DNA of 64,000 nt from Crocinitomicaceae bacterium (lineage in GTDB: Bacteria > Bacteroidota > Bacteroidia > Flavobacteriales_D > Crocinitomicaceae): NCBI GenBank assembly GCA_021740085.1, contig JAIPAL010000001.1, positions 248,001-312,000 of the forward strand. The letters run 5' to 3'. Of this stretch, positions 52,491-61,214 are shown in pieces. The notes under the pieces are model-generated. The model was not told where the DNA came from, searched no databases, and saw only the letters and a list, made by a program, of their open reading frames with translations. Every line of letters starts with the position of its first letter. Within the stretch, counting starts at the first letter, position 1. The translations under genes were made by a program, and so were the position numbers.

Positions 52491-52506
52491 ATCCGCCGCG
52501 GCGGAT
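52491..52506. repeat. 16-bp perfect palindrome with TCCGCCGCGGCGGA core
   Basis: A perfect palindrome abutting the tRNA fragment. The core TCCGCC-GC-GGCGGA differs from the element at 28031 (TCCGCC-TA-GGCGGA) only in the central two bases, suggesting one repeat family. Confidence 0.7.
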
Positions 52507-52531
52507 TGCTCTCTATCGATCTAAGTTTTTC

Positions 52532-52770
52532 TTATAATTGTTGGTTAATCCATTCTCTTCCCACTCCAGTTTTATACCACTTTTCTCGTTTCGTAGCTTC
52601 TGCACGAGTATTAAATGATTCAGATAAAACCAATTCCCAAGGAGTAAATTTGGAGGTAAAAGTCACTTTCCCAAGATTGTGGACTGTAATCTATTTTGAA
52701 TGTTTTGGGTAGAACCTTTGTATAGTATTTCGTTTTTTAAGGAACGAATTACATAGGAATAATAAGGCAT
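52532..52770 (-). pseudogene. GIY-YIG nuclease gene inactivated by a one-base deletion
   Basis: Read on the minus strand from ATG at 52770, the frame gives YYSYVIRSLKN, LYKGSTQNIQNRLQ and then shifts. In the next frame it continues HNLGKVTFTSKF, PWELVLSESFNTRAEA and REKWYKTGVGREW to a stop at 52532. Adding one base in CAGTCCACAAT joins them into a 79-residue protein, the normal size of a one-domain UvrC-like GIY-YIG nuclease. The deletion is just before the usual HN-x-GK block. All conserved positions are otherwise kept, so inactivation looks recent, or the break is a sequencing error. It starts 23 bases after the tRNA-Arg terminator. Confidence 0.85.
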
Positions 52771-52792
52771 TTGAAAAGTTGAGTTAAAATAA

Positions 52793-52816
52793 AAGAGGCG
52801 GTGGAAACTGCCTCTT
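52793..52816 (-). terminator. Intrinsic terminator after tRNA-Arg
   Basis: AAGAGGC/GCCTCTT stem with a 10-base loop, followed on the minus strand by TTATTTT. It separates the tRNA-Arg gene from the GIY-YIG pseudogene. Confidence 0.75.
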
Positions 52817-52818
52817 AG

Positions 52819-52892
<74 letters not shown>

Positions 52893-52910
52893 TAAATCTT
52901 ATTAATAAAA

Positions 52911-52935
52911 AAGGGGGATGAATTTCATCCCCCTT
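52911..52935 (-). terminator. Intrinsic terminator after tRNA-Pro
   Basis: Perfect 12-bp stem AAGGGGGATGAA/TTCATCCCCCTT with a one-base centre, followed on the minus strand by a T-rich run. It lies 1 base after the tRNA-Pro end. Confidence 0.8.
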
Positions 52936-52936
52936 G

Positions 52937-53011
52937 TCGGGGCGGCAGGATTCGAACCTGCGACCTCCTGGTCCCAAACCAGGCGCGATGACCGGACTAC
53001 GCTACGCCCCG
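52937..53011 (-). tRNA. tRNA-Pro (anticodon UGG)
   Basis: A 75-base cloverleaf on the minus strand. Acceptor CGGGGCG/CGCCCCG, anticodon stem CCTGG/CCAGG with loop TTTGGGA (anticodon TGG at 52974-52976), T arm GCAGG/CCTGC with loop TTCGAAT. CCA is not encoded. Confidence 0.95.
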
Positions 53012-53082
53012 AACTTATTGACCTTTTGTTATTGCTGTAAGTTTGATCGTTATCAAACTCGTCTCACTATAATCAACTTACG

Positions 53083-53169
<87 letters not shown>

Positions 53170-53239
53170 TCCGTGTTATCGGACGGCAAAAATAATAAAT
53201 CCTTTTGTTTTTTTAGAACTTTCAGCGAAAAAAATGTAC

Positions 53240-54409
53240 TTATTCGTAAACAAATTCTCCGTGGACTCCTTTTATGGTGACTTTACGGCCTTTATTGGCT
53301 TCCACATGACCAATAACTTTAGCGTCAATCCCAAATCCTTTCGAAATATCGATGAGGTCTTGAGCAATTTCTTTTGGTACGTATAATTCCATGCGATGCC
53401 CCATGTTGAAAACCTTATACATTTCTTGCCATGGTGTTTGCGATTGCGCTTGAATTAACTTAAATAATGTGGGCGTGTCAAATAGGGAGTCTTTGACGAT
53501 GTGCAAATCATCAATAAAATGCAATATTTTAGTTTGTGCACCGCCAGAACAATGAATCATTCCATGTATTTCCTTTCTGAACTTAGCAAGCATTTCAATT
53601 ATAACTGGTGCGTAAGTGCGAGTAGGTGAAAGTACTAATTGCCCCGCATTAAGCGGACAATCTTCAATCGAATCTGTTAATGACATGCCCCCGCTGTAGA
53701 TGAATTCTTCAGGAATGGCGGCGTCATAACTTTCTGGAAATAAGTTTGCCAAGTTGTGTTCAAAGACGTCGTGTCGCGCACTTGTCAAACCGTTACTCCC
53801 CATGCCGCCGTTGTAAGCATGCTCATAGTTTGCCTGGCCATATGAAGCGAGTCCAACGATGACATCACCCGGTTGAATGTTGCTATTTGAAATAACATCG
53901 GATCGTTTCATTCGACAAACAACCGTTGAATCCACTATGATTGTCCTCACAAGATCGCCTACATCAGCTGTTTCTCCTCCTGTCGAATGAATGTCTAAGC
54001 CATAATTTCTCAGTTCTTGTAAAAGTTCCTCCGTTCCATTAATAATTTCAGAAAGAACTTCGCCCGGAATAACATTTTTGTTTCTTCCAATAGTTGATGA
54101 AACCAGTATAGGACCAATGGCTCCCACACAAAGCAAATCGTCAAGATTCATTATTAAGGCATCTTGCGCAATCCCTTTCCAAACCGATAAGTCTCCGGTG
54201 GTTTTCCAATAGATATAGGCCAGCGATGATTTTGTTCCCGCTCCATCTGCATGCATAATGATACAATGGTCTTCTTGGCCTGCTAAATAATCTGGAACTA
54301 TTTTACAAAACGCCTTAGGGAACAATCCTTTATCGATGTTTTTAATCGCATTATGAACATCTTCTTTTCCCGCTGAAACTCCTCGGGCTTGATATCGATT
54401 GTCTGACAT
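53240..54409 (-). CDS. purM: Phosphoribosylformylglycinamidine cyclo-ligase (AIR synthase)
   Basis: A 389-residue cytosolic enzyme that closes the imidazole ring in purine synthesis using ATP. Family blocks: HADGAGTKSSLAY (about 54-66), IAQDALIMNLDDLLCVGA (81-98), HSTGGETADVGDLVRT (about 141-156), and VIVGLASYGQANYEH. Length suits the Bacteroidota form, which is longer than E. coli PurM. The start is at 54409; xseB begins 37 bases upstream on the same strand. No defect seen. Confidence 0.93.
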   Translation of the reverse strand: MSDNRYQARGVSAGKEDVHNAIKNIDKGLFPKAFCKIVPDYLAGQEDHCIIMHADGAGTKSSLAYIYWKTTGDLSVWKGIAQDALIMNLDDLLCVGAIGPILVSSTIGRNKNVIPGEVLSEIINGTEELLQELRNYGLDIHSTGGETADVGDLVRTIIVDSTVVCRMKRSDVISNSNIQPGDVIVGLASYGQANYEHAYNGGMGSNGLTSARHDVFEHNLANLFPESYDAAIPEEFIYSGGMSLTDSIEDCPLNAGQLVLSPTRTYAPVIIEMLAKFRKEIHGMIHCSGGAQTKILHFIDDLHIVKDSLFDTPTLFKLIQAQSQTPWQEMYKVFNMGHRMELYVPKEIAQDLIDISKGFGIDAKVIGHVEANKGRKVTIKGVHGEFVYE

Positions 54410-54446
54410 TTACCTTAAAATTGAAATACAAAGGTAGAAAAAAGCC

Positions 54447-54656
54447 TTAGTTATTTTCTGTAACGTCATCTAATTCATCCAGAATCTTTTGAACGTCAAG
54501 CTCCGTTGCTTTTAATTTGGACTTGCAGATTTTTATAAGTTCAGCGGCGCGCTTTACTTTAATGGCTAATTCATCAATGTTGATGTTTCCGGTTTCCATT
54601 TCACCAACAATTTCTTGTAATTCCTCGAAAGCTTCTACGTAATTTGATTCATTCAT
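54447..54656 (-). CDS. xseB: Exodeoxyribonuclease VII small subunit
   Basis: A 69-residue, largely helical protein. The XseB motif YVEAFEELQEIVGEMETGNI, with later LAIKVKRAAELIKICKSKLKATE, is complete. It binds the large subunit XseA, which degrades single-stranded DNA. XseA normally lies next to xseB in Bacteroidota, but here the neighbours are an M1 peptidase gene and purM, so the large-subunit gene must be elsewhere or missing. Confidence 0.9.
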   Translation of the reverse strand: MNESNYVEAFEELQEIVGEMETGNINIDELAIKVKRAAELIKICKSKLKATELDVQKILDELDDVTENN

Positions 54657-54694
54657 GCTATAAAGTTAGTTTTTCTATGTAAAGATAAGTTGGA

Positions 54695-56278
54695 TTATTT
54701 CAATTCAAAGAGCAATTCCACGCGTGGATCGATTTCTATTTGCTGGATGGCTTTGTCAAAATGTTGAATCTTCCATTTGCTATGCTTTTCTGAAATTTCA
54801 ATTGTTTCAATTGTATGACTTCCATCTTGAAAGAGGATGTCAACTGAAATAGGAAAGGTAAAAAGTGGCTGTTGAATTTGGGAGAATTCGATGGTTAAAT
54901 CATTTTTAGTGATTTGTTTTTCAATTTTCAAAATAGGATGTCCAACTTGATGGAACCATTGATTAAAGAAAACCTGTAAGTTCGCAGTTGGATTAAGTTC
55001 AATGGCAATTGAAGCAAAGTCCTCACTAGAGGCAATTCCTAAGCGATATTTTTGGTAATACGCCTTGATGGTTTCATGAAATTTTTCATCGCCAATTTTA
55101 CACCTCAACATATGTAAGACCCACCCACCTTTTTGATACGAGTTTGGATTTAACAAGTCCATTAAGTTGTCGTAGGTGTTGTCTACTAGCGGATGTTTAT
55201 AGGAATTGCCAAACCTAATTACCTTGTCTCTATCTTGTTTCATTTGCTTAAAAAATGCCACTTGTCCTTTCGTTTGTTGGATGTAATAATTAGTAAAATA
55301 AGTTGCAAAGCCTTCGCTTAACCAAATGTGTGGCCAATCTGATTCGGTGGCAGAATTTCCAAACCATTGGTGTACAATTTCATGGGCAATTAAATTCTCA
55401 CAACTTCGTGTGCCATTAATCGAATTTTCATCATAAAAGATGCACCCGGCATTTTCCATCCCACCAAATCGAGTCGTTGATTGAACATTCGCTAATTTCT
55501 CATATTCGTAAGGGGAAAAATATGCGCTATAGAATGCTAAAATACCAGGTGCAAGATCAAAATCGTAAAAACCTTCCTTTTCATTCTCTGGATACACGCA
55601 ACTATAAAGTGTCACATCGTCTTTGTTGCGCTGTTCTTTGATCTTCATTTCCGCGATTCCCACCACCATTATTTTTGTTGACAAAGGAACAGAGGAAGCA
55701 TATTCAAACGTATTAGCACTCATTCCTTCTGTTTTTCTAATTAGTTTTCCATTTGCCACCACTTCATAGTGTTTTGGCGCAGTAACAATAAAATCTACGA
55801 GCGCTTTGTCGCTGGGGTGATCGTGACAAACAAACCAGTTTTGTGCCCGATTTGGCCAATTATCGCCAAACATGGTCCGAGAACCATATTTGTTTTCCCC
55901 GATAACTAAGCCGTCTAATGGAATTCCAGAAAAACTAATTTGAATGGAATAAAAATTTTCTTTGGAAAGCGTCATGTTTTTAAGATAAAGCGAATCATTT
56001 CGTTGAAGAAAAGCTAGTGCTTTTCCGTCTTGGGTAATGGCTGTTACCAACATGCCTTTTTTATCGGAATTCTGTTGAATTAAGTTAAATACAGGGAATG
56101 GTGTCCCTGTGGATTTAGCCCACTTAAAATCGATTTGTTGCGAGACAACTATTTCATTTGATTTATCCGAAACGGCCAATTCAATGCGGTATTTTTTTAC
56201 ATCTAAACCGACAATTTGGCCTTGAATAAATACGCAAATGAATTGAGTAAAAACGAATAGTAGTAGCAAATTCTTCAT
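54695..56278 (-). CDS. M1-family metallo-aminopeptidase, secreted
   Basis: A 527-residue protein with a signal peptide (1-20, ending IQGQ). The M1 hallmarks are complete: exopeptidase motif GGMENAG (272-278), zinc site HEIVH at 299-303 with E322 in WLSEGFATYF. The N-terminal beta saddle (about 25-220) precedes the catalytic domain. A short beta domain closes the protein, but the large helical C-terminal domain of ERAP-type enzymes is lacking. It removes N-terminal residues from peptides in the periplasm or outside. The next gene starts divergently. Confidence 0.92.
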   Translation of the reverse strand: MKNLLLLFVFTQFICVFIQGQIVGLDVKKYRIELAVSDKSNEIVVSQQIDFKWAKSTGTPFPVFNLIQQNSDKKGMLVTAITQDGKALAFLQRNDSLYLKNMTLSKENFYSIQISFSGIPLDGLVIGENKYGSRTMFGDNWPNRAQNWFVCHDHPSDKALVDFIVTAPKHYEVVANGKLIRKTEGMSANTFEYASSVPLSTKIMVVGIAEMKIKEQRNKDDVTLYSCVYPENEKEGFYDFDLAPGILAFYSAYFSPYEYEKLANVQSTTRFGGMENAGCIFYDENSINGTRSCENLIAHEIVHQWFGNSATESDWPHIWLSEGFATYFTNYYIQQTKGQVAFFKQMKQDRDKVIRFGNSYKHPLVDNTYDNLMDLLNPNSYQKGGWVLHMLRCKIGDEKFHETIKAYYQKYRLGIASSEDFASIAIELNPTANLQVFFNQWFHQVGHPILKIEKQITKNDLTIEFSQIQQPLFTFPISVDILFQDGSHTIETIEISEKHSKWKIQHFDKAIQQIEIDPRVELLFELK

Positions 56279-56363
56279 TGAGTAAATATAGCAAATTTGA
56301 GAATTGGTGGTATAATAAATCAGAATTGTATCCCATTCTTTATAGTTTGCAGGCTGATAAGTC

Positions 56364-56393
56364 TTTGTCTTCGCGAAAATAAACTTATCTTTG
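56364..56393 (+). promoter_or_regulatory. Bacteroidota-type promoter for the RND exporter gene
   Basis: TTTG (56364-56367), an 18-base spacer, then TATCTTTG (56386-56393). It places the transcript start near 56400 and so supports ATG at 56414 over an in-frame start at 56297. Confidence 0.65.
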
Positions 56394-56413
56394 ACAACGA
56401 AAATTGTTTGATT

Positions 56414-59071
56414 ATGTGGAATATAATGGCCAATATTATACTGAGAAACCGATTTATTATCCTCGGGATAATAACTTTGTTGACTGTGTTTTTTGGTTTT
56501 TACACGACATCAGGTCTTAAAATAGACAATAAATACGGCAATCTCCTACCTAAAGATAATGAAAGCCAAATAACCTATTTAAAGTTCAAAAAATTATTTG
56601 GTGAAGATGGATCCACATTAGTTATTGCTATAAAAACGAAGGATTTATACACCGAAAAAAAATTCTTAAAGTGGAAGGAATTAGCAGATAGTATTTTAAA
56701 AATTGATGGTGTTACGGCGGTAATTTGCGAAGCCAAATTGGTAAAATTGATCAATGATACGCTAAGAGAAACCTTTATTCCACAAGTAATTTACACCGGT
56801 CGCAATCACAATTTTGATACCTCCACGGTAGATGGGAAAAGCATTGGGGAAATAAAAAATGAAATTAGAAACAACCCACTTTACGCCGATTTGCTTTATA
56901 ATGCAAGAGAGGATGTGAGTTTAATGCTAGTAAATATTGACGAAAGTTATTTAATAGACAAAAAAAAGCAAGAGGTTGTAATTAATGTTGAGAATCTGGC
57001 AACGGCATACAAGCCTGTTTTTGGAGACATGCATTTTGCAGGTTTACCCCACATGCGTGTTCAAATTGGTAGGCGAGTGTTAAGTGAGATGTTTACGTTC
57101 ATTTTTCTGTCCGTATTAATTTCCTCACTTTTTATGTATTTCCTTTTCCGTTCATTACGCGTAACATTTATTAGTGTTGTGGTGGTGATGGTAACTGTTG
57201 TTTGGGCTTTAGGGACGATAAGTTTGATGGGCTATAATGTATCGTTGATGATGGCCTTGATTCCTCCTTTAATGATTGTTATAGGTATTCCAAATTGTAT
57301 CTATCTCTACAATAAGTTTCATTATGAATTCCGAAGTCATAATAATAAGGCAAAGGCATTAAGTAGGATGATTCGTAAAACGGGAACAGCGATGTTCCTT
57401 ACCAATGTGACAACAGCACTTGGTTTTATGACCTTCTTGTATACTAGTTCGGAGAAGTTTTTCGAATTTGGGGTGATTTCATCCATCAACATTATGCTTT
57501 GCTATGTAGTATCTGTTTGTTTGATTCCCATCTTTATGTCCCTTTCTAAAAATCCTTCTGAAAGACATTTAAAACATTTAGACAGAAAAGCGGCAATAGG
57601 CTTCTTAAATCGTTTAGTTGTTCTAACAAGTAACTATCGTCCCGCTATTTATATAGTTACGATCGTTTTAACAGTGGTGGCGGGCATCGGAATTTTTCAG
57701 ATGCGTGTTACAGGAAATATTACAGGAGACCTTCCTCCAAATGACCCAATTCGAAAGGATATCAATTTTATGGAGAAAAACTTCGGTGGCTCCGTTCCAT
57801 TCGAGGTGTTAGTGTATTATAAAAAAAGAACACGCTTATTCGACAAAGTGACACTTGGAAAGGTGGAAGATGTTCAGAAAATGTTTGCGAACGACACCTT
57901 GTTTGCAAAAAGTATTTCGGTAGTAGATCTGGTAAAATTTGTAAATATGTCATTTTACAACAACGACTCTACCATGTATACCAACATTAACAACAATGAC
58001 AAACTCCGCCTTAAAAAATACGTTGATAAATTCAATACAAGTGCTTCAAATTCGGCCTTTTCCTTAAAAGATTTGGTCGATACCAGTAATAAAATAATTC
58101 GTATTAGAACTCAAATGAGGGATTTAGGTTCGTATCAAGTGACCGATGAGGTTGATATGGTTCGTGGGCGCATAGACAGCATCATGAATCCTGAGCGAAA
58201 GCACATTGAATCCTTATACGCTATTGCTTTAAAAGGAAAGCAAGCTTATTATGACTCTTTAGTGTTTAATTATACAGGGATTTTTAATAATATGATTCCC
58301 CTTTTAAGTAAAGGAAATCCCGAATTAGAGAGTAAACTTAATGAAGACCCTGAATTCATAAAGTCTTTCTATGGTAAAAAAACATTTCTTCCTTTTTTAC
58401 GATCAGCGATTGATAAAGACTTTTATGATGTGAAAATAACAGGGACTTCAGTAATAGCATCTGAAGGGACTAAATACCTCTTAAATAATCTTTGGCAAAG
58501 TATCATTTTTGCTATTATTTCTATAGCTGCATTGATGTCAATATTATTCTATTCGTTTAGAATGGTCGTGGTATCCATGATTCCTAATATTATTCCGATG
58601 ATCATCACAGCCGGAATCATGGGTTGGTTTGGTATTCCATTAAAGCCATCCACACTCTTGATTTTTTCTATTGCGCTTGGAATTACGGTGGATAACACCA
58701 TTCATTTTCTGGCACATTATCGCCATGAATTAAAATTAAAAAAGTGGGATTTAAAAGAATGTGTGGCTATTTCAATTCGGGAAACAGGATTGAGCATTAT
58801 ATATACCTCCGTGATTTTGTTTTTTGGATTTATCGTTTTTGTATTTTCTGATTTTGGCGGCACACAGGCTCTAGGGTATTTGTCGGCAATCACCTATTTC
58901 GTGGCTCTATTTACCAATTTGATATTACTACCGAGCTTATTGTTAAGTTATGAGCGGAAGCTAACAACCAAATCTTTTGAAGAACCAATGTTCGAAATTT
59001 ACGAGGAAGGCGATGATACCAATTGGGATTTGTTAGAAGTTGATACCAATCAAGAAAGTAAAGATCAATAA
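56414..59071 (+). CDS. RND/MMPL-family exporter
   Basis: An 885-residue inner-membrane protein; a second in-frame ATG at 56426 is equally possible. A helix near 13-31 is followed by a periplasmic domain (about 33-220), five helices (about 222-375), one helix at 410-430, a second periplasmic domain (about 432-700) and a final helix bundle (about 705-860). The repeat with GxxxD-type TM motifs (SIALGITVDNTIHFLAHYRHE) is that of MMPL/sterol-sensing exporters, which carry lipids or hopanoids. The cargo here is unknown. An acidic C-terminal tail (about 865-885) is notable. Confidence 0.88.
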   Translation: MWNIMANIILRNRFIILGIITLLTVFFGFYTTSGLKIDNKYGNLLPKDNESQITYLKFKKLFGEDGSTLVIAIKTKDLYTEKKFLKWKELADSILKIDGVTAVICEAKLVKLINDTLRETFIPQVIYTGRNHNFDTSTVDGKSIGEIKNEIRNNPLYADLLYNAREDVSLMLVNIDESYLIDKKKQEVVINVENLATAYKPVFGDMHFAGLPHMRVQIGRRVLSEMFTFIFLSVLISSLFMYFLFRSLRVTFISVVVVMVTVVWALGTISLMGYNVSLMMALIPPLMIVIGIPNCIYLYNKFHYEFRSHNNKAKALSRMIRKTGTAMFLTNVTTALGFMTFLYTSSEKFFEFGVISSINIMLCYVVSVCLIPIFMSLSKNPSERHLKHLDRKAAIGFLNRLVVLTSNYRPAIYIVTIVLTVVAGIGIFQMRVTGNITGDLPPNDPIRKDINFMEKNFGGSVPFEVLVYYKKRTRLFDKVTLGKVEDVQKMFANDTLFAKSISVVDLVKFVNMSFYNNDSTMYTNINNNDKLRLKKYVDKFNTSASNSAFSLKDLVDTSNKIIRIRTQMRDLGSYQVTDEVDMVRGRIDSIMNPERKHIESLYAIALKGKQAYYDSLVFNYTGIFNNMIPLLSKGNPELESKLNEDPEFIKSFYGKKTFLPFLRSAIDKDFYDVKITGTSVIASEGTKYLLNNLWQSIIFAIISIAALMSILFYSFRMVVVSMIPNIIPMIITAGIMGWFGIPLKPSTLLIFSIALGITVDNTIHFLAHYRHELKLKKWDLKECVAISIRETGLSIIYTSVILFFGFIVFVFSDFGGTQALGYLSAITYFVALFTNLILLPSLLLSYERKLTTKSFEEPMFEIYEEGDDTNWDLLEVDTNQESKDQ

Positions 59072-59080
59072 AAATCTTTT

Positions 59081-59749
59081 TTAGTCCTTACATTCCATTA
59101 AAATCAGGTCGCCTGTTTTGTGTTCGATAGTTACCATCCCATCGTTTAAAACATGGTTGCTATTGCCCATGCGGTAACCGCTATCAAGGGCTTCATTCTC
59201 CAAAGGATAACATAAGTTTTCCGTGACTATCCCAGTCACTTTACCCAAAGGAATTAATGAAATTATGGTGTTGGCGGCAAACCATTTTTCATATTTTTTA
59301 TCAAGTAAATATATTTTCGAGTAATCATCCATCAAGGTGATCTTTAAGCTATTTCGATATTTAACGAGGCAGGCGATGTTAGCAAAGTGATGATCGCTCC
59401 GTCGACCGGTTGCCCATAGCACCTCTACATTTCGAATTTTTTTCTCAATCAAAAAGTCAAAGGCTTTTTCTAAATCTGTTTTGTCTTGGTTTACGATATG
59501 AATAATCTCAATTTCCGGGTCTTTTTCTTTATAAATGGAAAAGTTAAATTCACGATCAAAATCTCCTAATAACACAGTCGGTTTAATGCCTAATTCCACC
59601 ACTCTTTCAATGGCAGCATCCAAAACTACCACCATGGTCGCCTTACTTAAACTAGTGTTAAGTAGTAGCTCGCTACAAGCCGCTCCATTTGCTATGATGA
59701 CTCCATAAGGTTCAACATCCAACTTGTTTTCTTGTTCTGACAAAGGCAT
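59081..59749 (-). CDS. Thiamine pyrophosphokinase
   Basis: A 222-residue enzyme that transfers pyrophosphate from ATP to thiamine to give thiamine diphosphate. Motifs: LLGDFDRE (about 61-68), DKTDLEKAFDF (about 89-99) and ATGRRSDHHFAN (about 113-124), matching the GDxDS, D-x-T-D and GxRxDHxxxN family signatures. A C-terminal beta domain closes the active site. It faces the exporter gene (9 bases apart). The start is ATG at 59749. Confidence 0.85.
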   Translation of the reverse strand: MPLSEQENKLDVEPYGVIIANGAACSELLLNTSLSKATMVVVLDAAIERVVELGIKPTVLLGDFDREFNFSIYKEKDPEIEIIHIVNQDKTDLEKAFDFLIEKKIRNVEVLWATGRRSDHHFANIACLVKYRNSLKITLMDDYSKIYLLDKKYEKWFAANTIISLIPLGKVTGIVTENLCYPLENEALDSGYRMGNSNHVLNDGMVTIEHKTGDLILMECKD

Positions 59750-59954
59750 CGTATTTTTATTTTTTCCAGATAAAAAATTTCAGGAATTGCACCTGTAATT
59801 ATCGCGCAATCTAATTTTTATGAATAATTAATACCCGCGATGATTGCAAATTATTTATGCTAGGAAACAATTTTTACGTCACAAATATATAGAATTAGCT
59901 TTTCAATGCTCATAGAATTAGTATCTTTATTTTTGTTAACTGTATTAGATTCAA
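59750..59954. other. Divergent spacer between thiamine pyrophosphokinase and serine hydrolase genes
   Basis: 205 AT-rich bases with short inverted GCAATC/GATTGC pairs. Near 59922 is TATCTTTA, one base off TAnnTTTG. No gene is seen. Confidence 0.3.
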
Positions 59955-61142
59955 ATGATTTTTATTCCAAGTATTTCCACATTTTTTTTAAGTTTTAAGA
60001 AAAAATTTATTTCAATTTCTTCTTTATTTCTCCTCTTCTTTTTACTGAATTGTTCTTCGGGAGATAATGCGAATAGTCCCAAGGGCGTCACTAAAAAAAC
60101 AATTAGTTATGAAACTTCTTTTGAAGTTCCATCTCAAGCTTGGATTAAAAAAACGAATAAAATCATTGACACCTTCTTCCAAAAAACAATCTATACTGCG
60201 GAATTTAGTGGTCAATTTCTTGTGGCCAAGAACGGTCACGTAATCTACCAGCGGATAAATGGCTATGCTAACAAAGCAAGTAAATGGATAATGTCAGACA
60301 CGACCTCCATTCATGTGGCCTCGATTAGTAAAGTGGCCACAGCAATCGCTGTCTTGCGTCTCGTTGATCAAAACTTGATTCGATTGGATGAAAAGATCAC
60401 CCATTATCTACCAAAATTCCCATATCAAGGTATAACAGTACGGATGTTATTGAACCATCGTAGTGGCCTTCCTTATTATGGCTATTTCACAGAAAACTGT
60501 TGGCCGAAAAATCAAGTGTTGAAAAACAAAGATCTAATAACGCTTATGCAAGCTTATGCCATTCCATTAAACAATTCTCCTGGAAAACGTTTTTCGTATT
60601 GCAATACCAACTTTGCTTTTTTAGCCTTACTAATTGAGACAGTGACAAAGAAGGAATTTCCAACGGTAATGCGTGAACTTGTCTTTGAACCATTAAAAAT
60701 GAAACACAGTTTTATTTTGCAAAACAAAGATCAATTTAATAAACATGCCCAATCCTATAAGGCAAATGGAGAAAAGCACCCATATATGCATTTGGATGGG
60801 GTTTATGGGGATAAAAACCTTTACACAACTGCTAAAGATTTATTATTGCTTGACAATGCGATCTACACGAACTTTATAAGTGACTCGCTTAAGAAGCAAA
60901 TGTTTAAAGGGTATAGCTATGAAAATCCGGGTACGAATAACTATGGTTTGGGGTGGCGCATGAAAGAAGCTGAAGGAAAAACATCTTATTTCTTTCACAC
61001 TGCTTGGTGGCACGGCTCTACAGGAATCTTCGCAAGATTAGAAAAGGAAAAAATGACAATCATCGCTCTTTCTAATAATTATTCTAGACGTGTGTATATG
61101 ATTGCCCCGCTAGTTTTGGCCTTTGGTAATTATCCCTTATAG
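59955..61142 (+). CDS. Serine hydrolase of the beta-lactamase/penicillin-binding family, lipoprotein-like
   Basis: A 395-residue protein with a long hydrophobic N-terminus ending LLNCSSG (C33), a lipobox-like site with an atypical Asn at -1. The catalytic set is complete: SxxK (S123-K126 in SISK), YxN (Y215-C-N217) and HxG in WWHGSTGIF (about 350). Such enzymes act as D-aminoacyl hydrolases, esterases or class C-like proteins; true beta-lactamase activity is not implied. It stands apart from its neighbours. Substrate unknown. Confidence 0.85.
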   Translation: MIFIPSISTFFLSFKKKFISISSLFLLFFLLNCSSGDNANSPKGVTKKTISYETSFEVPSQAWIKKTNKIIDTFFQKTIYTAEFSGQFLVAKNGHVIYQRINGYANKASKWIMSDTTSIHVASISKVATAIAVLRLVDQNLIRLDEKITHYLPKFPYQGITVRMLLNHRSGLPYYGYFTENCWPKNQVLKNKDLITLMQAYAIPLNNSPGKRFSYCNTNFAFLALLIETVTKKEFPTVMRELVFEPLKMKHSFILQNKDQFNKHAQSYKANGEKHPYMHLDGVYGDKNLYTTAKDLLLLDNAIYTNFISDSLKKQMFKGYSYENPGTNNYGLGWRMKEAEGKTSYFFHTAWWHGSTGIFARLEKEKMTIIALSNNYSRRVYMIAPLVLAFGNYPL

Positions 61143-61214
61143 AATTTAACAGTGAATGATGTTTCCTTTATTTGTTTTAGGGGAGTCAATTATTTATGAT
61201 AACACCGATTAAGT

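Noticed and set aside
52461-52506. Complete extra tRNA gene with unusual anticodon arm
   Set aside because: The T arm and acceptor 3' strand are fine, but the D arm and the 5' acceptor partner GATCCGC are absent upstream, and the palindrome has an even-numbered, loop-free centre.
52506-52712. Plus-strand ORF of 68 residues over the GIY-YIG region
   Set aside because: Minus-strand reading gives a recognisable nuclease in two frames; the plus-strand frame is a shadow.
56297-56413. Upstream start for the RND exporter
   Set aside because: It precedes the predicted promoter (56364-56393), and the added residues are not membrane-like in the family pattern.
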